Made by a program: the position numbers and the translations under genes
The notes under the pieces: generated by a model
The model's input: only the letters and a program-made list of their open reading frames with translations
Database searches by the model: none
What the model was told of the DNA's origin: nothing
Origin: Piscinibacter caeni
GTDB lineage: Bacteria > Pseudomonadota > Gammaproteobacteria > Burkholderiales > Burkholderiaceae_C
Direction: 5' to 3'
DNA length: 64,000 bases
NCBI GenBank assembly: GCA_003265685.1
Contig: QJOU01000030.1
Span: 21,234 to 85,233 of the forward strand
Part shown: positions 55,245-63,906 of the stretch, in pieces
Layout: the number at the start of each line of letters is the position of its first letter
How positions within the stretch are numbered: the stretch's first letter is position 1

Positions 55245-56819
55245 ATGAGATTCGATCGATTCAGTGTTCGTTCGCGCCTGCTGGGGGGCTTCGGCTTCCT
55301 GGCGGGCATCGTGCTGCTGCTGTCCGCCGCGGCCATCCACGCACTGGCCGGCGCACACGCCAACTACGCCGACTACGTGAACGACGTGGCGGTCCGGCTG
55401 ACCTTGGCCAACGACGTGCTCGATGCCACCAACGCCCGTGCAGTCGGTGCGCGCAACCTGGTGCTGGTGACGAACCCGGCGGACCAGGCGCGCGAGAAGG
55501 CCGCCACCGAGGCGGCGCACCAGAAGGTCGAGCGCAGCATCGCCGGGCTGAAGAAGATGCTGGCGGCGGACCCGGGCGTCGGCGAGCGCGAGCGCAGCCT
55601 GCTGGCCGAGGTGGAGCGGGTGGAGGCCCGGTACGGCCCGGTCGCGCTGAGGATCGTCGGCCTGGCAACGAGCGGCAAGCGCGAGGAGGCGATCGCCGCG
55701 ATGAACGCGGACTGCCGGCCGCTGCTGACGGCGCTGCTGAAGGCGACGGACGACTACATCGCCGAGGGCACCGCCCAGAGCCGCGCGGAGGTCGCGCGCG
55801 CCGAGGCGGACTACACGCGGCAGCGCAACGGGCTCATCGTCGCCGGCGTGCTGGCGGTGCTGTCCGCGACGGCCCTGGCGCTGCTGATCACGCGCGGCAT
55901 CACCCGGGCGCTCGGTGCCGAGCCGGCCGCGCTGGCCGCGGTGGCGCAGCGCGTGGCGCAGGGCAACCTGTCGCCGGTGGAGGGGGCGGCGCGCGCCTCG
56001 GCGGACAGCGTGCTGGCCTCGCTCGGCCAGATGCAGCAGGGGCTGTCGGCGGTGGTCACGCAGGTGCGGGCGGCGTCGGAGTCGATCGCCACCGGCTCGG
56101 CGCAGATCGCCACCGGCAACGTCGACCTGTCGCAGCGCACCGAGGAGCAGGCCAGCAACCTGCAGCAGACCGCGGCCTCGATGGAGCAGCTCAACTCGAC
56201 GGTGAAGAACAACGCCGACACGGCGCGCCAGGCCAACCAGCTTGCCGGCAGCGCCAGCCAGGCGGCCGAGAAGGGCGGCACGGCGATGTCTCAGGTGGTC
56301 GCCACGATGCACGACATCAGCGAGAGCTCGAAGCGCATCGCCGACATCATCGGCGTGATCGACGGCATCGCGTTCCAGACCAACATCCTGGCGCTCAACG
56401 CGGCCGTCGAGGCGGCCCGCGCGGGCGAGCAGGGCCGCGGCTTTGCCGTGGTGGCCGGCGAGGTGCGCTCGCTGGCGCAGCGCAGCGCCGAGGCGGCCAA
56501 GGAGATCAAGTCGCTGATCGGCGCCAGCGGCGACCGCGTGGAAGCGGGCTCGCGCCTGGTGGGCGAGGCCGGCGCGACGATGGCCGAGGTGGTCGGGCAG
56601 GTCCGGCGCGTGGCCGACCTGATCGGCGAGATCAGCGCGGCGACGATGGAACAGGCCAGCGGGATCGGCCAGGTGAACGACGCCGTCACGCAGCTCGACC
56701 AGGTGACGCAGCAGAACGCCGCGCTGGTGGAGGAGGGCGCGGCCGCGGCCGAGAGCCTGCGCCAGCAGGCCGAGGGCCTGACCGAGGCGGTGCGTGTCTT
56801 CAAGCTCGCGGCGGCGTGA
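55245..56819 (+). CDS. Methyl-accepting chemotaxis protein
   Basis: This 524-residue receptor has a TM at residues 13-33, a four-helix-bundle-type periplasmic sensor (residues 34-190), a second TM near 195-210, HAMP and a signalling domain with [21 protein letters not shown]. The tail ends FKLAAA without a CheR/CheB-binding pentapeptide. GGAGG lies 9 bases before the ATG. It has its own promoter and no other chemotaxis gene nearby. The ligand is unknown. Confidence 0.92.
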   Translation: MRFDRFSVRSRLLGGFGFLAGIVLLLSAAAIHALAGAHANYADYVNDVAVRLTLANDVLDATNARAVGARNLVLVTNPADQAREKAATEAAHQKVERSIAGLKKMLAADPGVGERERSLLAEVERVEARYGPVALRIVGLATSGKREEAIAAMNADCRPLLTALLKATDDYIAEGTAQSRAEVARAEADYTRQRNGLIVAGVLAVLSATALALLITRGITRALGAEPAALAAVAQRVAQGNLSPVEGAARASADSVLASLGQMQQGLSAVVTQVRAASESIATGSAQIATGNVDLSQRTEEQASNLQQTAASMEQLNSTVKNNADTARQANQLAGSASQAAEKGGTAMSQVVATMHDISESSKRIADIIGVIDGIAFQTNILALNAAVEAARAGEQGRGFAVVAGEVRSLAQRSAEAAKEIKSLIGASGDRVEAGSRLVGEAGATMAEVVGQVRRVADLIGEISAATMEQASGIGQVNDAVTQLDQVTQQNAALVEEGAAAAESLRQQAEGLTEAVRVFKLAAA

Positions 56820-56840
56820 CGGCCGCCGGGCCCGGCACGC

Positions 56841-58670
56841 TCAGGGATTGGTGTCGGCGCCGGTCGGGCAGGCCGTGCCGCCGCCGACGCGCCGGATGCG
56901 CGGCCCGGCCGGGTTCTGCGTGCGCGGGTCGTAGGGCGGCTGCGGCGGCTGGAAGCGCGCCAGGTGCTCGGCCAGCGCGTCGATGTCCTGCGCGCCGCCG
57001 AGCGCGTCGCGGCCCTCGGTGAGCACGCCGAAGCCGTCGCCGCCGCTGGCCAGGAAGCTGTTGACGGTCAGCCGCACGCGCCGCTGCGGGTCGGTCACGC
57101 GGCCGTCGGCCACCAGCGGCTCGCCGCGCAGCCGGACCTCGCGGATGCGCTCGCCGCAGGCGCGTGCGCCGTCCCAGCTGTAGTGCAGCCCGGCCGAGGG
57201 GATCAGCAGCCGCGTCGCGCCGGGCTGCTGCCCGCGGCAGCCGGCGAACTGCTGCTCGAGCAGCTCGCGCAGCTGGGCGGCGCTGAACGTCTGCGTCACC
57301 AGGCTGTTGCCGAAGGGCTGCACCGTGAACAGCTCGCCCCAGGTGACACGCCCGTCGCCCTCGCCGGCGGCGCTGCCGGCGTGCACGAAGCCCGGCTGGC
57401 GCACGCCGCCGCGGTTCATCAGCGCCGCCTCGGCGCCGCCGAGTGCCGCTGCGGCAGTGGCGGCCAGCTGGGCATCGGCGATCAGCTCGCCGGCCGGCAT
57501 GTTGCAAGCGGGGTCGACGGCCTGCGCCGGCACGTCGGCGGCGATCGTGCCGACCACGCGATGCGCGAGCGGCGCGGCGAGCGCCGCATAGGCCTCGACC
57601 AGCGTACGCACCGGCGCGGCTGCCTGCAGGCCCTCGGCCGGGCGCTCGACGAGCTGGTTCTCGGCCTGCACCGCGCGCACGTCGCGCGTGCGCGGGTCGA
57701 GCTGCAGGTCGATGCGCGTCAGCACGCGGCCGAAGGCGCTCGCGCTGGTCACCGGCACCGGTCGCCCGGCCGCGTTGGGCAGCCGGCAGTTGTAGGCGGC
57801 GTGCGTGTGGCCGCTGATGACGAGGTCGACCGCGTCGTCGAGCCGGGCCACGATGCGCGCCAGCGGCGAGCCGGCCAGCAGGCCCTCGCAGCCGTTGAGC
57901 GCCGCGCGCGCGCCGCTCTGTACGCCGCCCTCGTGCAGCAGCACGACGATCGCCTCGATGCCGCGCGCCCGCAGCGGCGGCACCAGCGCGGCCACGGTGT
58001 CGGCTTCGTCGCGGAACTCGAGCCCGGCCACGCCGCGCGGCGTGACGATGCCCGGCGTGGCCTGCAGCGTCATGCCGACGAAGGCCACCGGGATGCCGTC
58101 GAACACCTTCACGCCGTAGGGCGGCAGCAGCGTCGCGCCGTCGGCGCGCTGCACCACGTTGGCCGAGAGCCACTGGAAGCGCGCGCCCTCGAAGGGCACC
58201 GGCGTGCCGGCGCCGGCGCCGCGGCAGCTGTTGGCGTCGCGCCCGTCGCCGAGCTGCCGGCAGCCGCCGCGCTGCAGGCGCAGCAGCTCGGTGGCGCCGC
58301 GGTCGAACTCGTGGTTGCCCACCGCACTGAACTCCAGCCCGATGCGGTTCAGCGCCTCGACGGCCGGCTCGTCGTGGAACAGCGCCGAGACCAGCGGCGA
58401 GGCGCCGACCAGGTCACCCGCCGCCACCACCGCGGTGTTCGCCTGGCCCTGCTTGAGCTGCGCCACCTTGGCGGCCAGCGCGTCCGCACCGCCGACCAGC
58501 GGGCGCTGCTCGGCCGGCACCAGGTTGTCGACCCCGAAGCGGCCGGGCGGCTGCAGGTGGCCGTGGAAGTCGTTCAGCGCGATCAGGCGCACCGGCACCG
58601 GCGCCGGCGGCGTCGTCACATGGCTGCAGCCGGCGGCCAGCAGCGTGGCGGCGAGGGCGAGGAGGCGCAT
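56841..58670 (-). CDS. 5'-nucleotidase / UshA-like lipoprotein
   Basis: This 609-residue protein is exported as a lipoprotein (lipobox LLAAGC). It has a metallophosphatase domain with LNDFHGHL, VAAGDLVGASPL, VGNHEFDRG and SGHTHAAYN, and a C-terminal 5'-nucleotidase substrate domain (NRGGVRQPG, PFGNSLVTQTFSAAQL, VNSFLASGGDGF). The enzyme hydrolyses nucleotides or sugar-nucleotides in the periplasm. TACACT lies 6 bases before the ATG with no ribosome site. Confidence 0.92.
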   Translation of the reverse strand: MRLLALAATLLAAGCSHVTTPPAPVPVRLIALNDFHGHLQPPGRFGVDNLVPAEQRPLVGGADALAAKVAQLKQGQANTAVVAAGDLVGASPLVSALFHDEPAVEALNRIGLEFSAVGNHEFDRGATELLRLQRGGCRQLGDGRDANSCRGAGAGTPVPFEGARFQWLSANVVQRADGATLLPPYGVKVFDGIPVAFVGMTLQATPGIVTPRGVAGLEFRDEADTVAALVPPLRARGIEAIVVLLHEGGVQSGARAALNGCEGLLAGSPLARIVARLDDAVDLVISGHTHAAYNCRLPNAAGRPVPVTSASAFGRVLTRIDLQLDPRTRDVRAVQAENQLVERPAEGLQAAAPVRTLVEAYAALAAPLAHRVVGTIAADVPAQAVDPACNMPAGELIADAQLAATAAAALGGAEAALMNRGGVRQPGFVHAGSAAGEGDGRVTWGELFTVQPFGNSLVTQTFSAAQLRELLEQQFAGCRGQQPGATRLLIPSAGLHYSWDGARACGERIREVRLRGEPLVADGRVTDPQRRVRLTVNSFLASGGDGFGVLTEGRDALGGAQDIDALAEHLARFQPPQPPYDPRTQNPAGPRIRRVGGGTACPTGADTNP

Positions 58671-58714
58671 GCGGGCAGTGTACGGAGCACTGCCGGCGCG
58701 GCCGCCACCCGGAC

Positions 58715-59518
58715 TCAGCCGCCGAGGAAGCGGCGCCGGTAGGCCGGCGGCAGGTCGGCCAGGTCGAGCAGCAGCGGCAGGTCGGCGGTGCCGAAGTCCG
58801 GGTCCCAGGCGGGCGGGCCCAGCACCTTGGCGCCGCAAGCGAGGTAGCCCTTGATCAGCGGCGGCGGCCCGACCGCGAGGTCGGTGCGCAGTTCGTCCAC
58901 CGGCAGCGGCAGGCGCGGGTGCACCCGCTGAGCGAGTGGCGCGAGGTGCTCGCGCTGCAGGTGCTGCCACAGGCTGGCCGCGCTGTGGCCGCCGTCGGCG
59001 ATCGACATGCTGGCGCAGCCGATCATGTGGCGCAGCCCGTTGCGCTGCATGAAGGCCGCCAGGCTGGACCACAGCAGCAGGATCACCGCGCCGCTGCGCC
59101 AGGCCGGGTCGACGCACGAGCGGCCGAGCTCGGCGAGCGAGCCGCGCAGCGGGCGCAGCCGGGTCAGGTCGAACTCGGTCTCGCTGTACAGGCCGCCGAC
59201 CAGGCGGGCCGCGTCGGGTGTCAGCACCCGGTAGGTGCCGACCACACGCGCCGGCTCGGTGTCGGTGGCGGCGCAGCGCACCAGCAGGTGCTCGCAGAAG
59301 GGGTCGAACAGGTCGGCGTCGTGGCCGTCCGGCGTGCCCGGCGGCGGGCGCAGCCGCGCGCCCATCTCGTCGGCGAACACCTGCCAGCGCAGGCGCTGCG
59401 CGGCGCGCAGCTCGTCGGCGTCACGTGCCCAGACGGCCTCCAGCCGCGCGGCGGCCGGTGCCGGCCGGGCGCCGGGCGGGGGCAGGGCGGCGGGGCGCCG
59501 GAGCTCGAGGATCTGCAT
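58715..59518 (-). CDS. OlsB-like N-acyltransferase (GNAT-type hemolysin family)
   Basis: This 267-residue protein has the family signatures LRWQVFADEMGARL and VGTYRVLTPDAARLVGGLYSETEFDL, followed by ELGRSCVDPAWRSGAVILLLW and KGYLACGAKVLG. Members transfer acyl groups from acyl-ACP to ornithine to form lyso-ornithine lipid, a phosphorus-free membrane lipid. The olsA partner is not in the window. An alternative ATG at 59542 would add 8 residues. Confidence 0.85.
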   Translation of the reverse strand: MQILELRRPAALPPPGARPAPAAARLEAVWARDADELRAAQRLRWQVFADEMGARLRPPPGTPDGHDADLFDPFCEHLLVRCAATDTEPARVVGTYRVLTPDAARLVGGLYSETEFDLTRLRPLRGSLAELGRSCVDPAWRSGAVILLLWSSLAAFMQRNGLRHMIGCASMSIADGGHSAASLWQHLQREHLAPLAQRVHPRLPLPVDELRTDLAVGPPPLIKGYLACGAKVLGPPAWDPDFGTADLPLLLDLADLPPAYRRRFLGG

Positions 59519-59595
59519 GCGCGCATGCTCGCCGCGGCGCATGACGCCGGCGTGTCGCGCCGGCGACGGCAGCGTGACGCAGCGCTGCCGGGGGG

Positions 59596-59904
59596 CTACC
59601 AGGCAGATTGGCAGGCCGCCAGCCGCTCGCGCTGCGGCATCGAGAGCAGCCGATTGACCTCGGCGTTGTAGGCGCTGCGGTAGCCCTCGCTGCGGCGGAT
59701 CGCCGCCAGGTCGAGCCCGCGCTGCTCGACGGCGCGCTGCAGCAGGTCCTGCCCCGGCTTGACGCTCTTCGCGTCGATCGGCTGGCAGACGAAGATCACG
59801 CCGTCGATGCCGCCGACCACCTGCTCGGCCGGCGCGGCGAGCGCGGCCGCGCCGGCGGCGGCGAGCACGGCGGCGGCAAGGAGGTGGGTGGGGCGCAGGG
59901 GCAT
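59596..59904 (-). CDS. Small secreted hypothetical protein
   Basis: This 102-residue protein has a signal peptide (HLLAAAVLAAAGAAALAAPA) and two cysteines in the mature part (VFVCQPI-like VIFVCQPIDA and RLAACQSAW). I recognise no family. The mature domain is about 75 residues. It lies downstream of the ArsR-led sulfur genes with a 62-base gap and may belong to that operon. Confidence 0.65.
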   Translation of the reverse strand: MPLRPTHLLAAAVLAAAGAAALAAPAEQVVGGIDGVIFVCQPIDAKSVKPGQDLLQRAVEQRGLDLAAIRRSEGYRSAYNAEVNRLLSMPQRERLAACQSAW

Positions 59905-59966
59905 GGCCGGGATCTCACGCAGCGCCGAGCATTCTGCCCGCGCCGGCGGCCCGGGGCTCCCCGCGA

Positions 59967-60356
59967 TCAGGCGTTGGCGGGGCGGCGCCGGGTCGGCAGC
60001 AGGCGCTCGTCGTCGGGCAGCTCGGCTGCGCCGGTCATCTCCATGGCCATCTGCGTGCAGACGGCGCGGCACAAGGTGACGGCCTTCTGGTTCGCGATGC
60101 GGTAGTAGATCTGCGTGCCCTCGCGGCGCCGCGCCAGGATCTGCGCGCGGTACAGCGTGGCCAGGTGCTGCGACAGGTTGGGCTGCGTGGTGTCGATCTG
60201 CGCCAGCAGCTCGGAGACGTTGCGCTCGCCGTGGCACAGCGCCGAGAGCAGCTTCAGGCGGATCGGCGTCGACAGCAGGCCGAACAGCTCCGCGGCGGAC
60301 TCGAACACCTCGTCGGCCTCGTCGCGGGCGCCGTTGCCGTTCGTCGCGTCGCTCAT
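59967..60356 (-). CDS. ArsR family regulator, SoxR/BigR-like
   Basis: This 129-residue protein has an ArsR winged helix (LSALCHGERNVSELLAQI, TTQPNLSQHLATLYRAQIL). Two cysteines, in SALCHGE and TLCRAVC, fall where SoxR/SqrR/BigR-type sulfur regulators carry a reactive thiol pair that senses persulfide. The metal-site motif ELCVCDL of arsenic sensors is absent. It is the last regulator of the sulfur operon and overlaps the cytochrome gene by 4 bases. Likely represses its operon until reactive sulfur is present. Confidence 0.8.
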   Translation of the reverse strand: MSDATNGNGARDEADEVFESAAELFGLLSTPIRLKLLSALCHGERNVSELLAQIDTTQPNLSQHLATLYRAQILARRREGTQIYYRIANQKAVTLCRAVCTQMAMEMTGAAELPDDERLLPTRRRPANA

Positions 60357-60697
60357 CGTTTCGCACTCCCGTCGAGCCGGCGCTCGAAGTGGTAGTGGTC
60401 GCGGTCGAGCACCGCGGCGACCGCGTCGACGTCTTCCGGGAACAGCCCGAGGTTGAGCTCGTTGCTGCAGTAGTCGACCATGCCGCGCAGGCGCGCGGCG
60501 TTGTTGATGCGGCCGGCCGGGCGGAAGATGGCCGAGCCGTCGCCGCCGACGCGGCGCGCATGGCACTCGGCGCAGCGATGCTCCTTCAGCAGCCGCTCGC
60601 CGAGCGCCAGGTCGGCACCGTCGAACAGGCGCTGCGGCGCCTGCGCCAGCGCCGCGCCGGCGCACAGCGCACCGGCCACCAGCAGCAGCCGCTTCAT
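60353..60697 (-). CDS. Periplasmic cytochrome c
   Basis: This 114-residue protein has a signal peptide ending at AQA and one haem site CAECH in EHRCAECHARRVGG. No clear distal Met is seen apart from LRGMVDYC, and the length is short. It overlaps the ArsR gene by 4 bases and the thioredoxin gene by 4. It may carry electrons from the sulfur-oxidising enzymes. Confidence 0.85.
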   Translation of the reverse strand: MKRLLLVAGALCAGAALAQAPQRLFDGADLALGERLLKEHRCAECHARRVGGDGSAIFRPAGRINNAARLRGMVDYCSNELNLGLFPEDVDAVAAVLDRDHYHFERRLDGSAKR

Positions 60698-61179
60698 GCG
60701 GCGCGCTCCATCAGTTCCATCACGTCCTCCTCGAACATCTCGCCGGGGATGGATTGCTTGAGCCGGCCGCGTGCATCGACCACCACGGTCAGCGGCACCA
60801 CGCGGCGCGCGCCGAGCGCGGCGCCGAGCGCCTCGCTGTCGAGCGTCACCGGGAAACTCCAGCCGCGCTGCGCCATGTGGCGCCGCACCGCGGCCGCATC
60901 GCGTTCGCGCACCGCGCTCAGCACGCCCGGGCCATGCTGGGCGATTGCGGCCCGGTACAGCTTCTCGACGTGCACGTTGTGGCGCTGGCAGAACGGGCAG
61001 GTGAGCGACCAGAACACCAGCACCTGCGGCTGGCCGGGCGTGGCCTGCCAGGACGTGCCGTCGAGCAGCGTCACCGCCGGCCAGCGCACCGGCTCGCCCG
61101 GCGCCGCCGGCGCGGCCCGCAGCGCCGGCGCCGTGGCCAGCGCGCCGGCGGCGATCAGCAGTTGGCGGCGGCGCGTCAC
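60694..61179 (-). CDS. SoxW-like periplasmic thioredoxin (TlpA family)
   Basis: This 161-residue protein has a twin-arginine-like leader (MTRRRQLLIAAGALATA) and a thioredoxin fold with active site CPFC in FWSLTCPFCQRHNV and the cis-Pro in RRVVPLTVVVD. Such proteins keep the thiols of Sox components reduced. It overlaps the genes on both sides by 4 bases. Confidence 0.88.
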   Translation of the reverse strand: MTRRRQLLIAAGALATAPALRAAPAAPGEPVRWPAVTLLDGTSWQATPGQPQVLVFWSLTCPFCQRHNVHVEKLYRAAIAQHGPGVLSAVRERDAAAVRRHMAQRGWSFPVTLDSEALGAALGARRVVPLTVVVDARGRLKQSIPGEMFEEDVMELMERAA

Positions 61180-62141
61180 TTCGACTCCTGTTCCATCAGC
61201 AGGTAGGTGTTGTACGCGTTGATCCGGTTGGCGGCCTTGAAGAGCGGCAGGCCCTCGAAGCGCGACCAGTCGGTGCGGGCATACGCCTCCTCGAAGGGCT
61301 CCATGTTACGCGCCGCCTCGCCCATCGTGCGGCGCAGGTGCATCAGGTAGTCGCGCGTCAGTTCGAGGTCGGCGCGCGCGCTGGTCGAGGCCGGCCCGTG
61401 GCCCGGCACCACCACGTCCACCGCGAAGTCGAGCAGGGTCTGCAGCGAGGCGATCCACTGCCGGCTGTCGGCCAGGCCGACGAATGGCACCCGGCCGCGG
61501 AACACCAGGTCGCCGGCGAACAGCACGCGCCGCGCCGGCACGTGCACCACCAGGTCCTCCGGTGTGTGCGCCGGGCCGACCGGCTGCAGCACGAACTCGA
61601 CGCCGCCGAGGCTCAGCCGGGTCGGGCCGTCGATCCAGCGGTCGGCCTCGACCAGGCGGGTCTTCTCGTCGATCCACGGGAACAGCTCGTCACGGCTCGC
61701 CTCCAGGCGCCGCGCCGCGGTGTCGGAGTGCAGGTACCCGAGGGCCGCACGGTGCGCGATCACCTGCGCGCCGGCGGCCTTGAAGGCCTGCAGGCCGTAG
61801 ATGTGGTCGGCGTGGTAGTGGGTCACGATCACGTGCGTCACCGGCTTGGGCGAGAGCGTGCGCAGTGCGGCCAGCAGTTCCTCGGCCAGGGTCGGCGAGC
61901 CGAGCGCGTCGATCACCACCAGGCCGTCGTTGGTCTCCACCACGCCGGCGTTGGAGATGAAGTTGCGGTTGGCGGCCGAACCCAGTGCCGACTGGCCCTG
62001 CACCATCCATGCGCCGGCGGCCACCGGCACCGGCACCGGCACCGGCCGCTCCTGCGCCGGGCTGGCCTTCGCCAGCGCCGCGGCCAGCAGCGCGGCGACC
62101 AGCACCCGCACCACGGTTTGCACGCTTCGATCGGCTCGCAT
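61176..62141 (-). CDS. SoxH-like metallo-beta-lactamase fold hydrolase
   Basis: This 321-residue protein has a signal peptide (VVRVLVAALLAAALAKASPA) and the zinc motif THYHADHIYG, with later ligands in GPAHTPEDLV and FAGDLVF and VVPGHGP. SoxH-type metallohydrolases of sulfur-oxidation clusters look like this. The substrate may be a thiol adduct. Its start lies in an A+T rich gap shared with the divergent FccA-like gene. First gene of the four-gene operon. Confidence 0.88.
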   Translation of the reverse strand: MRADRSVQTVVRVLVAALLAAALAKASPAQERPVPVPVPVAAGAWMVQGQSALGSAANRNFISNAGVVETNDGLVVIDALGSPTLAEELLAALRTLSPKPVTHVIVTHYHADHIYGLQAFKAAGAQVIAHRAALGYLHSDTAARRLEASRDELFPWIDEKTRLVEADRWIDGPTRLSLGGVEFVLQPVGPAHTPEDLVVHVPARRVLFAGDLVFRGRVPFVGLADSRQWIASLQTLLDFAVDVVVPGHGPASTSARADLELTRDYLMHLRRTMGEAARNMEPFEEAYARTDWSRFEGLPLFKAANRINAYNTYLLMEQESK

Positions 62142-62145
62142 AACA

Positions 62146-62188
62146 ACAATACATTCGAATGCAGTGATATTTGAACGCCGAGTATGGT
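62146..62188. promoter_or_regulatory. A+T rich shared control region with ATTCGAAT palindrome
   Basis: The gap 62142-62274 between the SoxH-like operon and fccA contains ATTCGAAT (62153-62160) and ATATTTGAA (62167-62175), which stand out against 70% GC. The BigR/SqrR class of regulators binds A+T rich imperfect palindromes of this type. The ArsR protein encoded downstream is the obvious candidate. I find no clear -10/-35 pair. Confidence 0.4.
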
Positions 62189-62274
62189 TCCAACGCAAGC
62201 GCATCAACCCGCAGACGCCGGCGGTCGCGCCTGAACCACAATCCGGCCCCGGACCCAGACGAGGAGACCCGTCC

Positions 62275-62586
62275 ATGCCCCTTCGTTCCCTCGCGGCCGC
62301 GGCCGCCCTCGTGTGCGCTGCGCCCTGGTGCGCGGCGCAGGATGCGAACCTGGCGCGCAACCTCGCCGCCACCTGCGCCAACTGCCACGGCACCAACGGC
62401 AACGTGCGCGGCAAGGACGTGAAGCCGCTGGCCGGCGTCGCGGCGGAGAAGATCCTGGCGCAGATCGCCGACTTCAAGAGCGGTGCCCAGCCCGCGACGA
62501 TCATGCACCAGATCGCCAAGGGCTACACCGACGAGCAGCTCAAGCTGATCGCCAACTACTACGCGGCCCAGAAGCCGGCCCAGTGA
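62275..62586 (+). CDS. fccA: Cytochrome c subunit of sulfide dehydrogenase (FccA-like)
   Basis: This 103-residue protein has a signal peptide ending in CAA and a single haem site CANCH in AATCANCHGTNGNV, with distal Met in TIMHQIAKGY. This is the small class I cytochrome that pairs with flavoprotein FccB. GAGGAG lies 8 bases before the ATG. It precedes fccB by 10 bases. In sulfur oxidisers it accepts electrons from sulfide oxidation. Confidence 0.88.
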   Translation: MPLRSLAAAAALVCAAPWCAAQDANLARNLAATCANCHGTNGNVRGKDVKPLAGVAAEKILAQIADFKSGAQPATIMHQIAKGYTDEQLKLIANYYAAQKPAQ

Positions 62587-62596
62587 GGGAGCAGCC

Positions 62597-63880
62597 ATGA
62601 ACCACACAACGTTCTCGCGCCGCCGCCTGCTCGGTGCCGGCGCCTCGCTGGCCGCGGTGTCGCTGGCCGGCTGCGCCACCACTTCGGGCGGTCCGTCGAT
62701 CGGCCGTGTCGTCGTCGTCGGCGGCGGCTTCGGCGGCGCCACCGCGGCGCGTTACCTGAAGCTGTGGGGCGGCAACGTCGACGTCACCCTGGTCGAGCGC
62801 AACCCGAGCTTCGTCTCCTGCCCGATCAGCAACCTGGTGCTCGGCGGCTACAAGCAGATCGCCGAGGTCACGCGCGGCTACGACGGCCTGAAGGCCGCCG
62901 GGGTCAATGTGGTGCAGGGCGAGGTGACGGCCATCGACGCGGCCGGCAAGACGGTGCGCCTGGCCGACGGCAGCGCGCTGGCCTACGACCGGCTGGTCGT
63001 CTCGCCCGGCATCGACTTCATCCCCGACGGCATCGGCGGCCTCGGCACGCCGGCGGCGCAGGAGAAGGTGCTGCACAGCTGGAAGGCCGGCCCGCAGACC
63101 GTGGCGCTGCGCCGCCAGATCGAGGCCATGAAGGACGGCGGCGTGTTCGTGCTGGCGATCCCGAAGGTGCCGTACCGCTGCCCGCCCGGGCCCTACGAGC
63201 GCGCCTGCGTGGTCGCCTCGTACCTGAAGGAGGCCAAGCCGAAGTCCAAGCTGCTGGTGATGGACGCGAACCCGGAGGTCCAGTCGAAGAAGGCGCTGTT
63301 CGAGAAGGCCTTCAAGGACCGCTACGCCGGCCTGCTCGAGTACCGCCCCAACGCCGAGCTGAAGGAGGTCGACGCCGCCGGCGGCGTGGCCAGGTTCGAG
63401 TTCGAGGACATCAAGGCCGACGTGATCAACGCGATCCCGCCGCAGCGCGCGGCCGACATCGCGGTCAAGGCCGGCCTGGTGAACGTCAACAACCGCTGGG
63501 CCGGCGTGAACTGGCTGACGATGGAATCGACGGCGCTTCCCGGCGTGCACGTGCTGGGTGACGCGATCTTCCCTGCGCCCACCATGCCCAAGTCCGGCCA
63601 CATGGCCAACCAGCATGCCAAGGTGGCGGCGGCGGCGATCATCCAGCTGCTCAAGGGCGAGCCGGTCAACCCGACGCCGGTGGTGATGAACACCTGCTAC
63701 AGCTTCGTCAGCGCCCGCGAGGTGATCCACGTCGCCTCGGTGCACCAGTACAACGCCGAGCAGAAGCAGCCGCTGCCGGTGCAGGGCGCAGGCGGCGTCT
63801 CGGCCGCGGCCAACCAGGTCGAGGCGCGCTACGCGCTGTCCTGGGCCGAGAACATCTGGACGGATTCGCTGGCGCTATGA
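62597..63880 (+). CDS. fccB: Flavocytochrome c sulfide dehydrogenase, flavoprotein subunit
   Basis: This 427-residue FAD enzyme oxidises sulfide to sulfur in the periplasm. It begins with a twin-arginine signal (SRRRLLGAGASLAAVSL), then the FAD Rossmann motif VVVVGGGFGGATAARYL. Redox-active cysteines fit FVSCPISN and PYRCPPGPYERACV. The C-terminus has the family part NAIPPQRAADIAVKAG and SVHQYN-like ends. Secretion by Tat with the bound cytochrome is expected. A hairpin follows. Confidence 0.93.
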   Translation: MNHTTFSRRRLLGAGASLAAVSLAGCATTSGGPSIGRVVVVGGGFGGATAARYLKLWGGNVDVTLVERNPSFVSCPISNLVLGGYKQIAEVTRGYDGLKAAGVNVVQGEVTAIDAAGKTVRLADGSALAYDRLVVSPGIDFIPDGIGGLGTPAAQEKVLHSWKAGPQTVALRRQIEAMKDGGVFVLAIPKVPYRCPPGPYERACVVASYLKEAKPKSKLLVMDANPEVQSKKALFEKAFKDRYAGLLEYRPNAELKEVDAAGGVARFEFEDIKADVINAIPPQRAADIAVKAGLVNVNNRWAGVNWLTMESTALPGVHVLGDAIFPAPTMPKSGHMANQHAKVAAAAIIQLLKGEPVNPTPVVMNTCYSFVSAREVIHVASVHQYNAEQKQPLPVQGAGGVSAAANQVEARYALSWAENIWTDSLAL

Positions 63881-63886
63881 CGGGCG

Positions 63887-63906
63887 GCGGTGGCGTGTGC
63901 CACCGC
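63887..63906 (+). terminator. Hairpin after fccB
   Basis: GCGGTGGC (63887-63894) and GCCACCGC (63899-63906) form an 8-base stem with a 4-base loop, starting 7 bases after the fccB stop. No T-run follows. The rest of the window to 64000 shows no gene. Confidence 0.55.

Noticed and set aside
59967..60356. Arsenic-resistance repressor
   Set aside because: No ELCVCDL-type metal site and no arsenic genes nearby; the context is sulfur oxidation.
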